DNA of 64,000 nt from Solitalea lacus (GTDB lineage Bacteria; Bacteroidota; Bacteroidia; Sphingobacteriales; Sphingobacteriaceae). Shown here in pieces: positions 42,031 to 50,898 of this stretch; within the stretch, counting starts at the first letter, position 1; the number at the start of each line of letters is the position of its first letter. Where the stretch lies: positions 62,001-126,000 of the forward strand of contig NZ_CP091740.1 of assembly GCF_022014595.1 (NCBI RefSeq). Reading direction: 5' to 3'. The notes beneath the pieces are model-generated. The model searched no databases and was not told where the DNA came from. It worked only from the letters and a program-made list of their open reading frames with translations. A program made the translations under genes and the position numbers.

Positions 42031-45000
42031 TTAAAAACCCATTTTAACTCCCATACTGTACATGCGTGATGAAGGCAATGTAAACTCGTCCCGTCCCATT
42101 TGAAGTGCTGACGAACCGAATGCAGTTACCTCAGGATCAATACCTGAATATTTTGTAATGGTAAACACATTTTGCACCTCTGCATATAGTTTAAGATTAG
42201 ATAAGCGGAGTCGATTAGCAATTCCTTTATTGAAATTATAGGCCACCGTTATGTTACGCAATTTGATGTAAGAAGCATCTTCTAAAAAGCGAGAAGTATT
42301 TCTACTAAGTGCATAGTCAGAACCAGAATAACTTTTTACACCAGTAGTTGTATTGGTAAAGGAATTATATGCATTCAATAATGCAGGAATATTGGTTTGT
42401 TGGCCTGGAGTATTCCAATAATTAAGCATATCAGGCGATAGATTATAGGCATCATTGGTTGCATAGGTATACATATAAGCCTTTGCTCCATTAATCATTT
42501 TATTGCCGTATGCATATGAGATGAATGCATTTAACTCAAGCCCTTTAAAACTAATTATGTTATCAAACCCACCAAAAAACTTAGGCGCCGCATCTCCCAT
42601 ATATTTTCTATGGACTTCCCCTCCTGTAGTTTTTTCAAGAACAACCTCAGTATTATTGCCGTCTTTATCAATAAGTATTGGATTTCCATTTGCAGGATTG
42701 ATACCAGCCCATTCAAATAAGTAAAATGCTGTTACAGAGTTTCCTTCCAATAAGAAACGACCCGTACCGGATTCTAAGCTTTTGGCTAGCTGATAAGGAT
42801 TTGTAATGCCATCTCTGGCGTATAGTTTCTCTATTTTATTAATATTTCTGGCAATATTAAAGCTTGATTTCCATGAGAAATCCTTCTTGGTAATGTTTGA
42901 AGTATTCACAGTAAGCTCAACGCCTTTATTCGAGATTTCGCCAATGTTTTGTTGTTGAGAAGTAAAGCCTAAATAACCTGGTATTGGGAACGAAAGTATA
43001 GCATTTTTGGTTAGCTCATCGTAATAATCAAAACTGACATTTACGTTAGATTTTAACAGTGAAACATCCAATCCTAAGTCGTACTTAGTCCTCGTTTCCC
43101 ATTTAAGATTAGGATTATTTGGCGAAAAAGGGGTCACTGCTACTTCATTACCCCAAGTTGCATTTCCGCTAGCATTAGCATAAACTCCCTGATTGCCATA
43201 ATAACCTGTTCCTCCGTCAGAACCTGAAAGTCCAACGCTTCCACGCAATTTAAGCTGATCAATGAAGGTTAGCTTACTCATAAAGGATTCCTGTTTAATA
43301 TCCCATCCGGCCGAAACCGAAGGGAATCCCACATAACGTTTGTTTTTACTAAACTTCGAAGATCCGTCAATACGATAGGTTGCGCCCAGCATATACCTGT
43401 TGTTGAACATATAATTCAAACGTCCGAAATAAGACATAAGGGCCCATTCCTGCTTTAAGGAATTTGAAAGCGTACGTGTACCGGCAGTTGAAATGCTTAA
43501 CACTTCATCATTAGGGAAATTTGAACCGGTGGCTGCGTTTAAATACTCAGTAGATGATTCAAAGCTTTGTCCTAACGTAGCATTTATTGAGTGACGAGCA
43601 ATAGCCTTATTAAGAACAGCCGTATTATTAATTACCCATTTTTTATTCTGACGATCAGTTTCAGAGGCTATACCTCCAACAGTTTGTGGCTTATTAGTAA
43701 AGCGGCTATACGCTCTTGAGGTGTTCCAGTCAGCACCAACTTCTGACCTAAGTTTAAGCCATGAGTTCAATGACAACTCCCCAAAAACATTACCAATGGT
43801 TCTGTTTTCAGCTATCTCATTCTTTGTGGTATTAGCAAAACCTACCGGATTAAGATCCCGTCCGGTTGAAAGCAAAGTCGGATTTTTCCATGCGTTCCAA
43901 ACATACTCTCCTAGCTCATTCACAACTGGCTTATTAGGAGCAGTCATGGCTGCATCGCCATAAATTTGTTGTGTACTGATGGCATTATTTTGTGTATTTG
44001 ACAATGAAATATTAGCCCCAACCTTAAACAACTTCCCTAGTTTCTGGTCAATATTGATGCGTCCCTGAAAGCGATCAAAGTTATTTTTGATTATATATGG
44101 CTGCTCTTTAGCATATGATGCGCTAATGTAATAACCACCATTTTCATTACCATTTGAAATATTGAATGATGCGTTATACCCCTGACCAGTGTTAATTATT
44201 TCATCAAACCAATTGGTATTGCTTCCTTTAGGGAATGATGTAGTTTTATTCATCGCCTTTAAAAAGGAGGTATAAAAATCAGCATATTGGTCTCCGTTCA
44301 TAAAACTGTGTTTCTTAAAAGGAGTATTTAAGGTCGTTGAAAGCTGGACGTCCATCTTTGGACCATTGGTTTTTGAACCCTTCTTGGTATTGATAAGGAT
44401 TACACCCGAAGCGCCTCTCGAACCATAGATGGCCGTAGCATAGGCGTCTTTTAATATTTCAATTGACTCAATATCATCCGGATTAATTGACGCTAACGGA
44501 TCTGTTTCAAATCGTTCTCTATTATTCTGAGTTAAGGCAGTAGGAATATTACCAACAAATCCGGCACCGTAAGTTCTGCCTGAATAATTAGTGGTATTAT
44601 TATCCTGATCAATACCGTACATAGGAACTCCATCAATAACAAGCAATGGAGAGTTCCCTTTACCATTAATACTGGTGATTCCCCTAACTGTAATTGCTGA
44701 AGCGGCACCGGGTACACCTGAGGAAGGTAATACTTGCACGCCGGCAATGCGACCTACTAATCCCGAACTAATTGACAATGGAGTTTTGCCTAATGTATTA
44801 GGCTTTAAGGTTCCAACGGCACCGGTTAGACTTCGCTTCTCTTGTACACCATAACCAACCACCACAGCCTCTTGCAGGTAAGCAATTAACGGTTTCAAAC
44901 TAATATTGATATCTCGAGTTTTACCATCTTCTACCACTACGTTATCTATCGTACGGGTATCAAAACCGATAAAGCTAAATATCAAGCGATACTTACCTGG

Positions 45001-45513
45001 GGCCAGGTTGATTTTGTAATTACCTTCGGCATCAGTAGAAGTAGCTGTGGTAGTTCCATCTACCCGAATTGTTACTCCAGGAAGAGGAGTTGCCTCTGAT
45101 GAATTTTCTACCACACGCCCTTTTACTATTCCTGAGGCCTTTTTACTCTCCACTTTAGGAGTTTTTACAATAAGAATGGTGTTATTCTTTTCGCTATACT
45201 CAAGTCCATTAGACAATAGAAGTGCATTCAAAATCTGTTCTAATGACTGATTTAAAAAGCGATGCTCTGCAACTTTTATGTCTTTAATAAGATCAAAATC
45301 ATAGGCAAATCCCAAGCCTCCGGCGGCCTCAATACGCCTTAGCGCGGCCTCCAGAGAGCCTTTCTCAATACCAAGACTTACTTTCTGATCCTTCAGTTTC
45401 TGGCCCCAGCCTTTTTCTGCTTTGAGCACTCCGAAAGTCATCATAATGATGCCTGTTACAATTACACTTAGCCTCATAGTTTCCCAGATTAGCTTTGTAA
45501 ACGTTTTCTTCAT
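42031..45513 (-). CDS. SusC/RagA TonB-dependent outer-membrane transporter with STN domain
   Basis: A 1160-residue transporter. The start at 45513 (MKKTFTKLIWETMRLS) gives a signal sequence; an upstream ATG at 45582 is less likely. An STN domain (about 60-110, LEAALRRIEAAGGLGFAYDF) allows signalling to FecR. A carboxypeptidase-regulatory-like domain follows (GIVKGRVVENSSEATPLPGVTIRVDG), then TonB box-like VVVGYGVQEKRSLTGAV, the plug with SIEILKDAYATAIYGSRGASGVILI, and the beta-barrel to the terminal aromatic residue. It imports a nutrient with SusD. Confidence 0.96.
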   Translation of the reverse strand: MKKTFTKLIWETMRLSVIVTGIIMMTFGVLKAEKGWGQKLKDQKVSLGIEKGSLEAALRRIEAAGGLGFAYDFDLIKDIKVAEHRFLNQSLEQILNALLLSNGLEYSEKNNTILIVKTPKVESKKASGIVKGRVVENSSEATPLPGVTIRVDGTTTATSTDAEGNYKINLAPGKYRLIFSFIGFDTRTIDNVVVEDGKTRDINISLKPLIAYLQEAVVVGYGVQEKRSLTGAVGTLKPNTLGKTPLSISSGLVGRIAGVQVLPSSGVPGAASAITVRGITSINGKGNSPLLVIDGVPMYGIDQDNNTTNYSGRTYGAGFVGNIPTALTQNNRERFETDPLASINPDDIESIEILKDAYATAIYGSRGASGVILINTKKGSKTNGPKMDVQLSTTLNTPFKKHSFMNGDQYADFYTSFLKAMNKTTSFPKGSNTNWFDEIINTGQGYNASFNISNGNENGGYYISASYAKEQPYIIKNNFDRFQGRINIDQKLGKLFKVGANISLSNTQNNAISTQQIYGDAAMTAPNKPVVNELGEYVWNAWKNPTLLSTGRDLNPVGFANTTKNEIAENRTIGNVFGELSLNSWLKLRSEVGADWNTSRAYSRFTNKPQTVGGIASETDRQNKKWVINNTAVLNKAIARHSINATLGQSFESSTEYLNAATGSNFPNDEVLSISTAGTRTLSNSLKQEWALMSYFGRLNYMFNNRYMLGATYRIDGSSKFSKNKRYVGFPSVSAGWDIKQESFMSKLTFIDQLKLRGSVGLSGSDGGTGYYGNQGVYANASGNATWGNEVAVTPFSPNNPNLKWETRTKYDLGLDVSLLKSNVNVSFDYYDELTKNAILSFPIPGYLGFTSQQQNIGEISNKGVELTVNTSNITKKDFSWKSSFNIARNINKIEKLYARDGITNPYQLAKSLESGTGRFLLEGNSVTAFYLFEWAGINPANGNPILIDKDGNNTEVVLEKTTGGEVHRKYMGDAAPKFFGGFDNIISFKGLELNAFISYAYGNKMINGAKAYMYTYATNDAYNLSPDMLNYWNTPGQQTNIPALLNAYNSFTNTTTGVKSYSGSDYALSRNTSRFLEDASYIKLRNITVAYNFNKGIANRLRLSNLKLYAEVQNVFTITKYSGIDPEVTAFGSSALQMGRDEFTLPSSRMYSMGVKMGF

Positions 45514-45652
45514 ATATTTGAATTGTTTTGGGTTGAACACTAAAACACAAAGCCATGCCTTTATAGTTGCGTAAGCAACCATTCATGGCTTTAAAACACA
45601 CGACAATTTTTGTTCGTTCAGCGCTTGTTGCAGCAGGCGCTGATTTCTTTTT

Positions 45653-46657
45653 CTACTTGTTGCAGCCTTTTGTCTCTATTGTTATTTCTTTACCATTCCT
45701 ATTGAATTTAATTGGGTGAATACCATTTACTATTTCCAACACCTGTTCAACTTTTAAACTCGTTTTAAAGCGTAAGTTAAACTTGCAGTCTTTAAGCCGG
45801 TCAGCATCATATTTGAACTTAACCCCATAAATATTCTGCAATGTTGTAAACAACTCTTCAAAGCCGGCACGCTGCAAAACGATATCTCCCCTTACAAAAC
45901 GAGCCGATTCGGCTGTATTTAACTCTTCAATATCAACCTTTGCAGAGGCTCGATGAAAAGTTAAGCGTTTATTTGGAGTAAGTTCTCCCAGTGTTTCCTT
46001 GTTATGACTCACTCGAACACGGCCGGTAAGCAAATCTACCTGCACATCATCCAACTGTTTGTATGACTTTATCACGAATGAGGTTCCCAACACCCTCGTG
46101 TCTAGCTGTGGAGTATGCACAATAAAAGGCTTCTCCTTGTTATGAGTTACTTTGAAATATGCCAAGCCTTCATCCAGGTACACTTCCCTTGTGGTGTCGC
46201 TAAATTGTTTAGGGTATTTCAAAGTACTACCTGCCTGTAACCAAATCGTAGTACTATCAGGCAACATCACTTGCATAACCCTTCCGTTATTGGCCGACAC
46301 TGCAACATATTCCACCGGTTTAGGCTTGTTCCAGTAGTTATAGCCTATCAATCCCAAGGTTGAAACAATAGCTACCGAAGCTGCCACTTTTAACCAATTC
46401 CAATTTAAAGTTCGAATCGGAGCTGCGGAATTTTTCTGCTCCCTATCACCGATCCGATCAAAGACGCCTTCAATAACACGCTGTTTTAATGCAGCTTTCT
46501 CGGCATCATTTTCAAAAGGAGTAACTGACCCATTATCTTTTAATGAATCAAACCAGGCATCCAGCTGTTTTTGCTCTTCAGCATTAGCTGGAAAGAATGA
46601 ATCTGGCTGTGGTCTATATGAATCCTTTTGTTCCAATTTATTTCGGTTTTCAGTCAT
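45653..46657 (-). CDS. FecR-type anti-sigma regulator
   Basis: A 334-residue inner-membrane regulator. The cytoplasmic N-terminus binds the sigma factor, one membrane helix lies near residues 88-106 (WLKVAASVAIVSTLGLIGYN), and the periplasmic FecR domain shows VMLPDSTTIWLQAGSTLKYPKQF, REVYLDEGLAYFKVTHNKEKPFIVHT and VLGTSFVIKSY. A C-terminal STN-like region (FEELFTTLQNIYGVKFKYD) follows. It receives the SusC signal and controls the adjacent sigma factor. It lies 91 bp after the sigma gene. Confidence 0.95.
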   Translation of the reverse strand: MTENRNKLEQKDSYRPQPDSFFPANAEEQKQLDAWFDSLKDNGSVTPFENDAEKAALKQRVIEGVFDRIGDREQKNSAAPIRTLNWNWLKVAASVAIVSTLGLIGYNYWNKPKPVEYVAVSANNGRVMQVMLPDSTTIWLQAGSTLKYPKQFSDTTREVYLDEGLAYFKVTHNKEKPFIVHTPQLDTRVLGTSFVIKSYKQLDDVQVDLLTGRVRVSHNKETLGELTPNKRLTFHRASAKVDIEELNTAESARFVRGDIVLQRAGFEELFTTLQNIYGVKFKYDADRLKDCKFNLRFKTSLKVEQVLEIVNGIHPIKFNRNGKEITIETKGCNK

Positions 46658-46748
46658 AAGGACAATTTGAAAAATAGATAGTACTAGATGGATGTAAAAT
46701 TTTTTTAAGATTTTTTACAGAAAAACAGAATTAAGCACAACTGAATAA

Positions 46749-47366
46749 CTATTCAGCAGAATAATTACTTCCCAAATGTGCTTTTAATCGCTTAATAGCA
46801 TTACTCACCTGGTTTTTTACAGTTTGCTCAGATATGGAGAGGCGATTGGAAATTTCGTTAATTGATAAGCCTTCTACGCGACTTAAAAGAAAAATCTCCC
46901 GCATTTTTTCGGGCATCCGATTTATTTCAAATTCTAAAGAACGATTAAGTTCATTAAAATTAAGCTGGTTTAAAGTAGATTGATCAGAATCGTTTTGAGT
47001 GGCCTTAACATGATCGGTGTGCTTTTGAACAACCTGGGTGTGTTTATAAAAATTAAACACCCTGTGTTTTAGCATAACATTCAAATATGATGCAACAGAA
47101 TCGGTAATAAGAATCACCTCCCGTTTTTCCCAAAATAGAAAAAACAGGTCCTGAAGCAGGTCAATAGCGTCATCCTTTGAGGAAAGTTTATTACAAGCAA
47201 GAACGAATAATCGTTCCCAATGCCTGTTGTATAGTTCCTCAAAAGCTCGTTTATTACCTTGTTTTACGAGATTAAACAATTCAATATCAGAATACCTCTT
47301 CACGCGGAAAGCCTTAAGACTGCGGTGAATATAGAAAAGAAATTTAAAATAACAATTTCTTAACAC
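46749..47366 (-). CDS. ECF sigma-70 factor of the FecI-like SusCD type
   Basis: A 205-residue ECF sigma factor. Region 2 is seen in KRAFEELYNRHWERLFVLACNKLSSKDDAIDLLQDLFFLFWEKR and region 4 in EGLSINEISNRLSISEQTVKNQ. The first ~20 residues are unusually basic and aromatic, and a later start (about residue 22, VKRYSDIELF) is possible. With FecR and SusC it forms a complete cell-surface signalling set. Confidence 0.93.
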   Translation of the reverse strand: MLRNCYFKFLFYIHRSLKAFRVKRYSDIELFNLVKQGNKRAFEELYNRHWERLFVLACNKLSSKDDAIDLLQDLFFLFWEKREVILITDSVASYLNVMLKHRVFNFYKHTQVVQKHTDHVKATQNDSDQSTLNQLNFNELNRSLEFEINRMPEKMREIFLLSRVEGLSINEISNRLSISEQTVKNQVSNAIKRLKAHLGSNYSAE

Positions 47367-47440
47367 TTCACTTTTACGACCGCAACCATGCCTTATGCAT
47401 GCATCAGAGGCGTTTTAGGAGAGTTTTAGCATATATTAAC

Positions 47441-47469
47441 AGGGTCTGCTTGTGACACAAGAAGACCCT
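47441..47469 (-). terminator. Terminator-like hairpin after the rhomboid gene
   Basis: AGGGTCT (47441-47447) pairs with AGACCCT (47463-47469), and CTTGT/ACAAG pair inside. It lies 27 bp past the rhomboid stop. The T-run is weak on the minus strand. Confidence 0.5.
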
Positions 47470-47495
47470 AGAATTAGCATAAATTATTTAAAAAA

Positions 47496-48134
47496 TTAAC
47501 TACCTAACAGTGTATTTAGAAAGAGTGAAATTACTCCTGGAAACGCAATAACAGTAAACAATAAGCCAGTTACAGCACCGTAGAAATGAGCATCATGGTT
47601 AATATGATCTTGTTGGTTTTTAGATGCATAAACACAATAAATCAGATACAAAGGCCCGAAAATATATGCAGGAACTCCTATTGGAATCAGAAATATCCCA
47701 ATTTTGGTATCAGGAGAAAATAATATAAAACTAAATAATACAGCTGAAATTGCCCCTGACGCTCCCAAACTGTAATAATTAATATTGTTCTTGTGCTTTA
47801 TTATTGTACTAATATCACTCAGAATCAATCCTAAAACATACATCCCTGCAAATAACCAATGCCCCATTGAGCCATAACTGTAAACGAAAATTTTCTCTAA
47901 CGGGAAAGCAAAGAAGTAAAAGGTCATCATATTAAATGCCAGATGCATTAAATCAGCATGAATTAGCCCACTGGTTAATATAGTGTAGTATCTACTGCCA
48001 CGATTAATACTATATGGATGCAAGCTGAATGTGTAATTGACACCATGATTAAAGAACAAGCCATAAACGCTAGTTAGCATGGTAAAAGCAAATATGATGG
48101 CCGCAACGGGAGTGTTTTGAATAATTTCTTGCAT
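47496..48134 (-). CDS. Rhomboid family intramembrane serine protease
   Basis: A 212-residue membrane protein with about six helices. The catalytic Ser is in YSLGASGAISAVLFS and the catalytic His in HDAHFYGAVTGLLF. The upstream HADLMHLAFNMMTFYFF matches the conserved His/Asn helix. It cleaves membrane proteins within the bilayer; substrates are unknown. Confidence 0.92.
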   Translation of the reverse strand: MQEIIQNTPVAAIIFAFTMLTSVYGLFFNHGVNYTFSLHPYSINRGSRYYTILTSGLIHADLMHLAFNMMTFYFFAFPLEKIFVYSYGSMGHWLFAGMYVLGLILSDISTIIKHKNNINYYSLGASGAISAVLFSFILFSPDTKIGIFLIPIGVPAYIFGPLYLIYCVYASKNQQDHINHDAHFYGAVTGLLFTVIAFPGVISLFLNTLLGS

Positions 48135-48199
48135 ACTATCTTGTTTGATTTAAATAAAGAATGAAAGTGTCAGCGCAAAGAAAAACAATCTCACTGATA

Positions 48200-49228
48200 C
48201 TAAAAATTTATTGAAGGTTGAAAGATTGGATTTTCTATTGGCGGAAACTCATCTTGTGTTACATTATTCTGTACCCTCGCAGAAAGAACAGGATATACAA
48301 AATAAATTGTTGGACGCAGACTGGCTCGGATCGACCTTACTTTATTATCAAGGATTTCACAGGTTCCTGTAGGGACTCCCCTTATCATTACAGCCCTTTC
48401 ACTAGGGTTTCGAAATTCGTTATTATAAATTTTAATGTCTCTTCCCCCTAGAACATTCCCATTAATGTTCATTCCATGCATATCAAATGAATGGCCATTG
48501 CCGTGGCCCAGAATAATATTATTGTACGCCTCGTAACTATCGTTTGGATTTCCCGTAGCGGCAATGGCATGCCTGTTATAATCAAAAACGTTATGATCTA
48601 TTATTACTGATGCAGAAACAATCACGATTCCGTAACCTAAACCATTTTTCTGATTGTGATGAATTAAGCAATTATTGACCCTTCCGTTATTAGAATGGCT
48701 AAATTCTATTGCTGCATATGGCCAGCCTGCTAATTCGCAATATCTCACTTCCACATAATTGTGGTTCACCGAAATACCAGTTGCATTTCTGCTTTTTTCA
48801 GTTGTTGGATTAGGCCCTTTGATTCTTAAACCTAAAAAAAGAATATTTTCACCCCCCGAAATAAAAATTGGACCATTTTCATAACCCGATTTAACTAGTA
48901 ATCCCCCCATTGAACCTTTTTGTCCTCGTCCACTTACTAATTTTACTCCTGCCTTTATGGTGATTGGTTTGTAATTTGTTAAATCGATTACCGAACTATC
49001 GTGAATGTAAATAGTATCATCAATTTTTGCCACACGATTAGCCGAGATTAATTCATCCACAGTTCGAATAACTACTTTTTTATCATTGCCGATCTCTGTT
49101 ATTACGGGCGGAGGATTATGAGTTATACCTTGAGATGGTGAAGTCGCATCCTCTTTTTTACAGAAAGTAAGGGATTGCAAGAGTTCACTTACGACAAAAA
49201 TGAGCATAAGATCCCGCTTAAACTTCAT
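48200..49228 (-). CDS. Parallel beta-helix surface lipoprotein
   Basis: A 342-residue protein with a signal and a lipobox-like LTFC near residue 23. The body reads as successive right-handed beta-helix turns: ENILFLGLRIKGP, NYVEVRYCELAGWPYAAIEFSHSNNGRVNNCLIHHNQKNG, SVIIDHNVFDYNRHAIA and so on. Such folds occur in polysaccharide lyases and adhesins, but no lyase active-site set is recognised. It is a single gene. Confidence 0.82.
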   Translation of the reverse strand: MKFKRDLMLIFVVSELLQSLTFCKKEDATSPSQGITHNPPPVITEIGNDKKVVIRTVDELISANRVAKIDDTIYIHDSSVIDLTNYKPITIKAGVKLVSGRGQKGSMGGLLVKSGYENGPIFISGGENILFLGLRIKGPNPTTEKSRNATGISVNHNYVEVRYCELAGWPYAAIEFSHSNNGRVNNCLIHHNQKNGLGYGIVIVSASVIIDHNVFDYNRHAIAATGNPNDSYEAYNNIILGHGNGHSFDMHGMNINGNVLGGRDIKIYNNEFRNPSERAVMIRGVPTGTCEILDNKVRSIRASLRPTIYFVYPVLSARVQNNVTQDEFPPIENPIFQPSINF

Positions 49229-49314
49229 ATCCTTTTTCTCTATGTCAATTGGATTAGAATGTTTTTCAAAAATTATATAACAGGATTTTGAGCAAATAGT
49301 TTTTATAACTCATT

Positions 49315-50253
49315 TTAATTTATGGGAACGACTTTTCCTTCCGCTCTGTCTTTCATTTTAGCAGGTATGGAGTTTAAAACTTCTTCCTTTAGTGCATCAA
49401 TAAGCCGTTTTTTTACATAACTCCTGTGAGTAACAATGCTCACCTCGCGAACAGGCACGGGATCTTTAAAATTTCGAACCTGCATTTTTTTATCATCAGG
49501 CAAATCATCAATTGCCAGCTCAGGTAAAATGGTGACACCATTATTAAGTTCCACCATTTTTTTTAAGGTTTCTATGCTGCCGGCTTCGTATTCAAAATTA
49601 TTATCCGCCTTAAGCTGATTATGCAAATGACACAAATTCATAATCTGCGAACGCATGCAATGACTTTCCTGTAAGAGCCAAAGCTTTTGTATATCTATTT
49701 CATCCGCCAATACATATTGCTTGTTAATCAATTCATTTTGGGCCGATACGTACACAACTAACTCTTCATAAAACAGCGGATATTCAAAAATAGAATTATC
49801 ATTCAGCGGAGTAGCCAGAATTCCGGCATCAAGTCGATTGTGCTTTAAGTGATCAATAATGCTCTCGGTGGTTTCTTCCCAAACACTGATTTTCACCTTC
49901 GGGTATTTTTCAAGAAACGAGTTTAAAAACAATGGCAGCAAATAAGGCGCAAGCGTTGGGATGATGCCCAAACGAAGATGACCTTCAATTTCACCAACCT
50001 TATTCTTTACAATTTCTTTTAAACGAGCAGCTTCCTGCAGCAGCAACCTGGCTTGATCAATAATATCAACACCTATTTCAGTAGGCAAAACCGGTTGTTT
50101 ACTTCTATCAAAAACCTTTACACCCAATTCTTCTTCCAGCTTTTGTATTTGCATACTTAAGGTTGGCTGGGTAACAAAGCAATTATCTGCGGCGGTAGCA
50201 AAATGTCTAAAGGTATCAACCGCAACTATATATTCTAACTGTGTTAAAGTCAT
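49315..50253 (-). CDS. oxyR: LysR-type peroxide sensor OxyR
   Basis: A 312-residue LysR regulator starting at 50253 (MTLTQLEYIVAVDTFRHFAT); an upstream ATG at 50271 adds six residues. The N-terminal helix-turn-helix contains NCFVTQPTLSMQIQKLEEELG. The redox cysteines fall exactly at residues 199 and 208 in SHCMRSQIMNLC, the same numbers as in E. coli OxyR. Oxidation to a disulfide should switch on peroxide-defence genes. No catalase or peroxiredoxin gene adjoins it. Confidence 0.93.
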   Translation of the reverse strand: MTLTQLEYIVAVDTFRHFATAADNCFVTQPTLSMQIQKLEEELGVKVFDRSKQPVLPTEIGVDIIDQARLLLQEAARLKEIVKNKVGEIEGHLRLGIIPTLAPYLLPLFLNSFLEKYPKVKISVWEETTESIIDHLKHNRLDAGILATPLNDNSIFEYPLFYEELVVYVSAQNELINKQYVLADEIDIQKLWLLQESHCMRSQIMNLCHLHNQLKADNNFEYEAGSIETLKKMVELNNGVTILPELAIDDLPDDKKMQVRNFKDPVPVREVSIVTHRSYVKKRLIDALKEEVLNSIPAKMKDRAEGKVVPIN

Positions 50254-50438
50254 AATCAGTTTTAAGGGCAATACTTACAAATATCAATAAAATCTATACA
50301 ACCCTAAAAATAATCATTTATATTGATAACTACATGAGCCTAAAAGCATTGTGTATAAGGTTTTACCAATAATCCAAAAACTAAAAGAAACCATTCTCTA
50401 CAGACGGTCTCTTTTAATTTTATGAAGAAAAATTATCA

Positions 50439-50819
50439 TTATAGCTGAATCTTTAAAGTTATGCACGGTTGCGTTTTAACTATAAGTGAGTTTTTTTTGA
50501 AGATCGAAGCAGACTGATTATTTATCTCCAATGCAGCAGTCTTACGTGCGTTTCTTCTTGCACTGATAAAAAATGGAATGCTTACCAAATCAGCCACAAG
50601 TCCTCCAAGTATTAAAAAACCTTCTGTGTTGGATGAAGACCATGCATCACTGCTACTTAACGAAATAGCTCCAGCTGTAATCATAGTAGTTCCTCCTATT
50701 AGAAGAACCCATGCTGTTGTTTTTTGATTTTTGCTCTTTCGTTGATAATCAAGTCTTGTTTGTGAAAAAGATGTTAACGAAATGAATAACATTAACAGAA
50801 TAAAAATTATTGTTTTCAT
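50439..50819 (-). CDS. Small exported membrane protein of unknown function
   Basis: A 126-residue protein starting at 50819 (MKTIIFILLMLFISLTSFSQ), which gives a signal peptide; an upstream ATG at 50882 would add 21 residues. Two membrane helices follow (about 37-54 and 64-84) and a basic tail. I recognise no family with confidence. It lies between oxyR and the M14 gene on the same strand. Confidence 0.68.
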   Translation of the reverse strand: MKTIIFILLMLFISLTSFSQTRLDYQRKSKNQKTTAWVLLIGGTTMITAGAISLSSSDAWSSSNTEGFLILGGLVADLVSIPFFISARRNARKTAALEINNQSASIFKKNSLIVKTQPCITLKIQL

Positions 50820-50898
50820 AAAGCAAATTGAGAAACTACTTAAAAAATAAGCAATAATTATATGAAAATCAACAACATACAACTTTAACTTAATCCAT

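Noticed and set aside
45619-45642. CAGCGC/GCGCTG stem between fecR and susC as a terminator
   Set aside because: Six base pairs only, with no U-run in the direction of transcription; sigma, fecR and susC may still be separate units.
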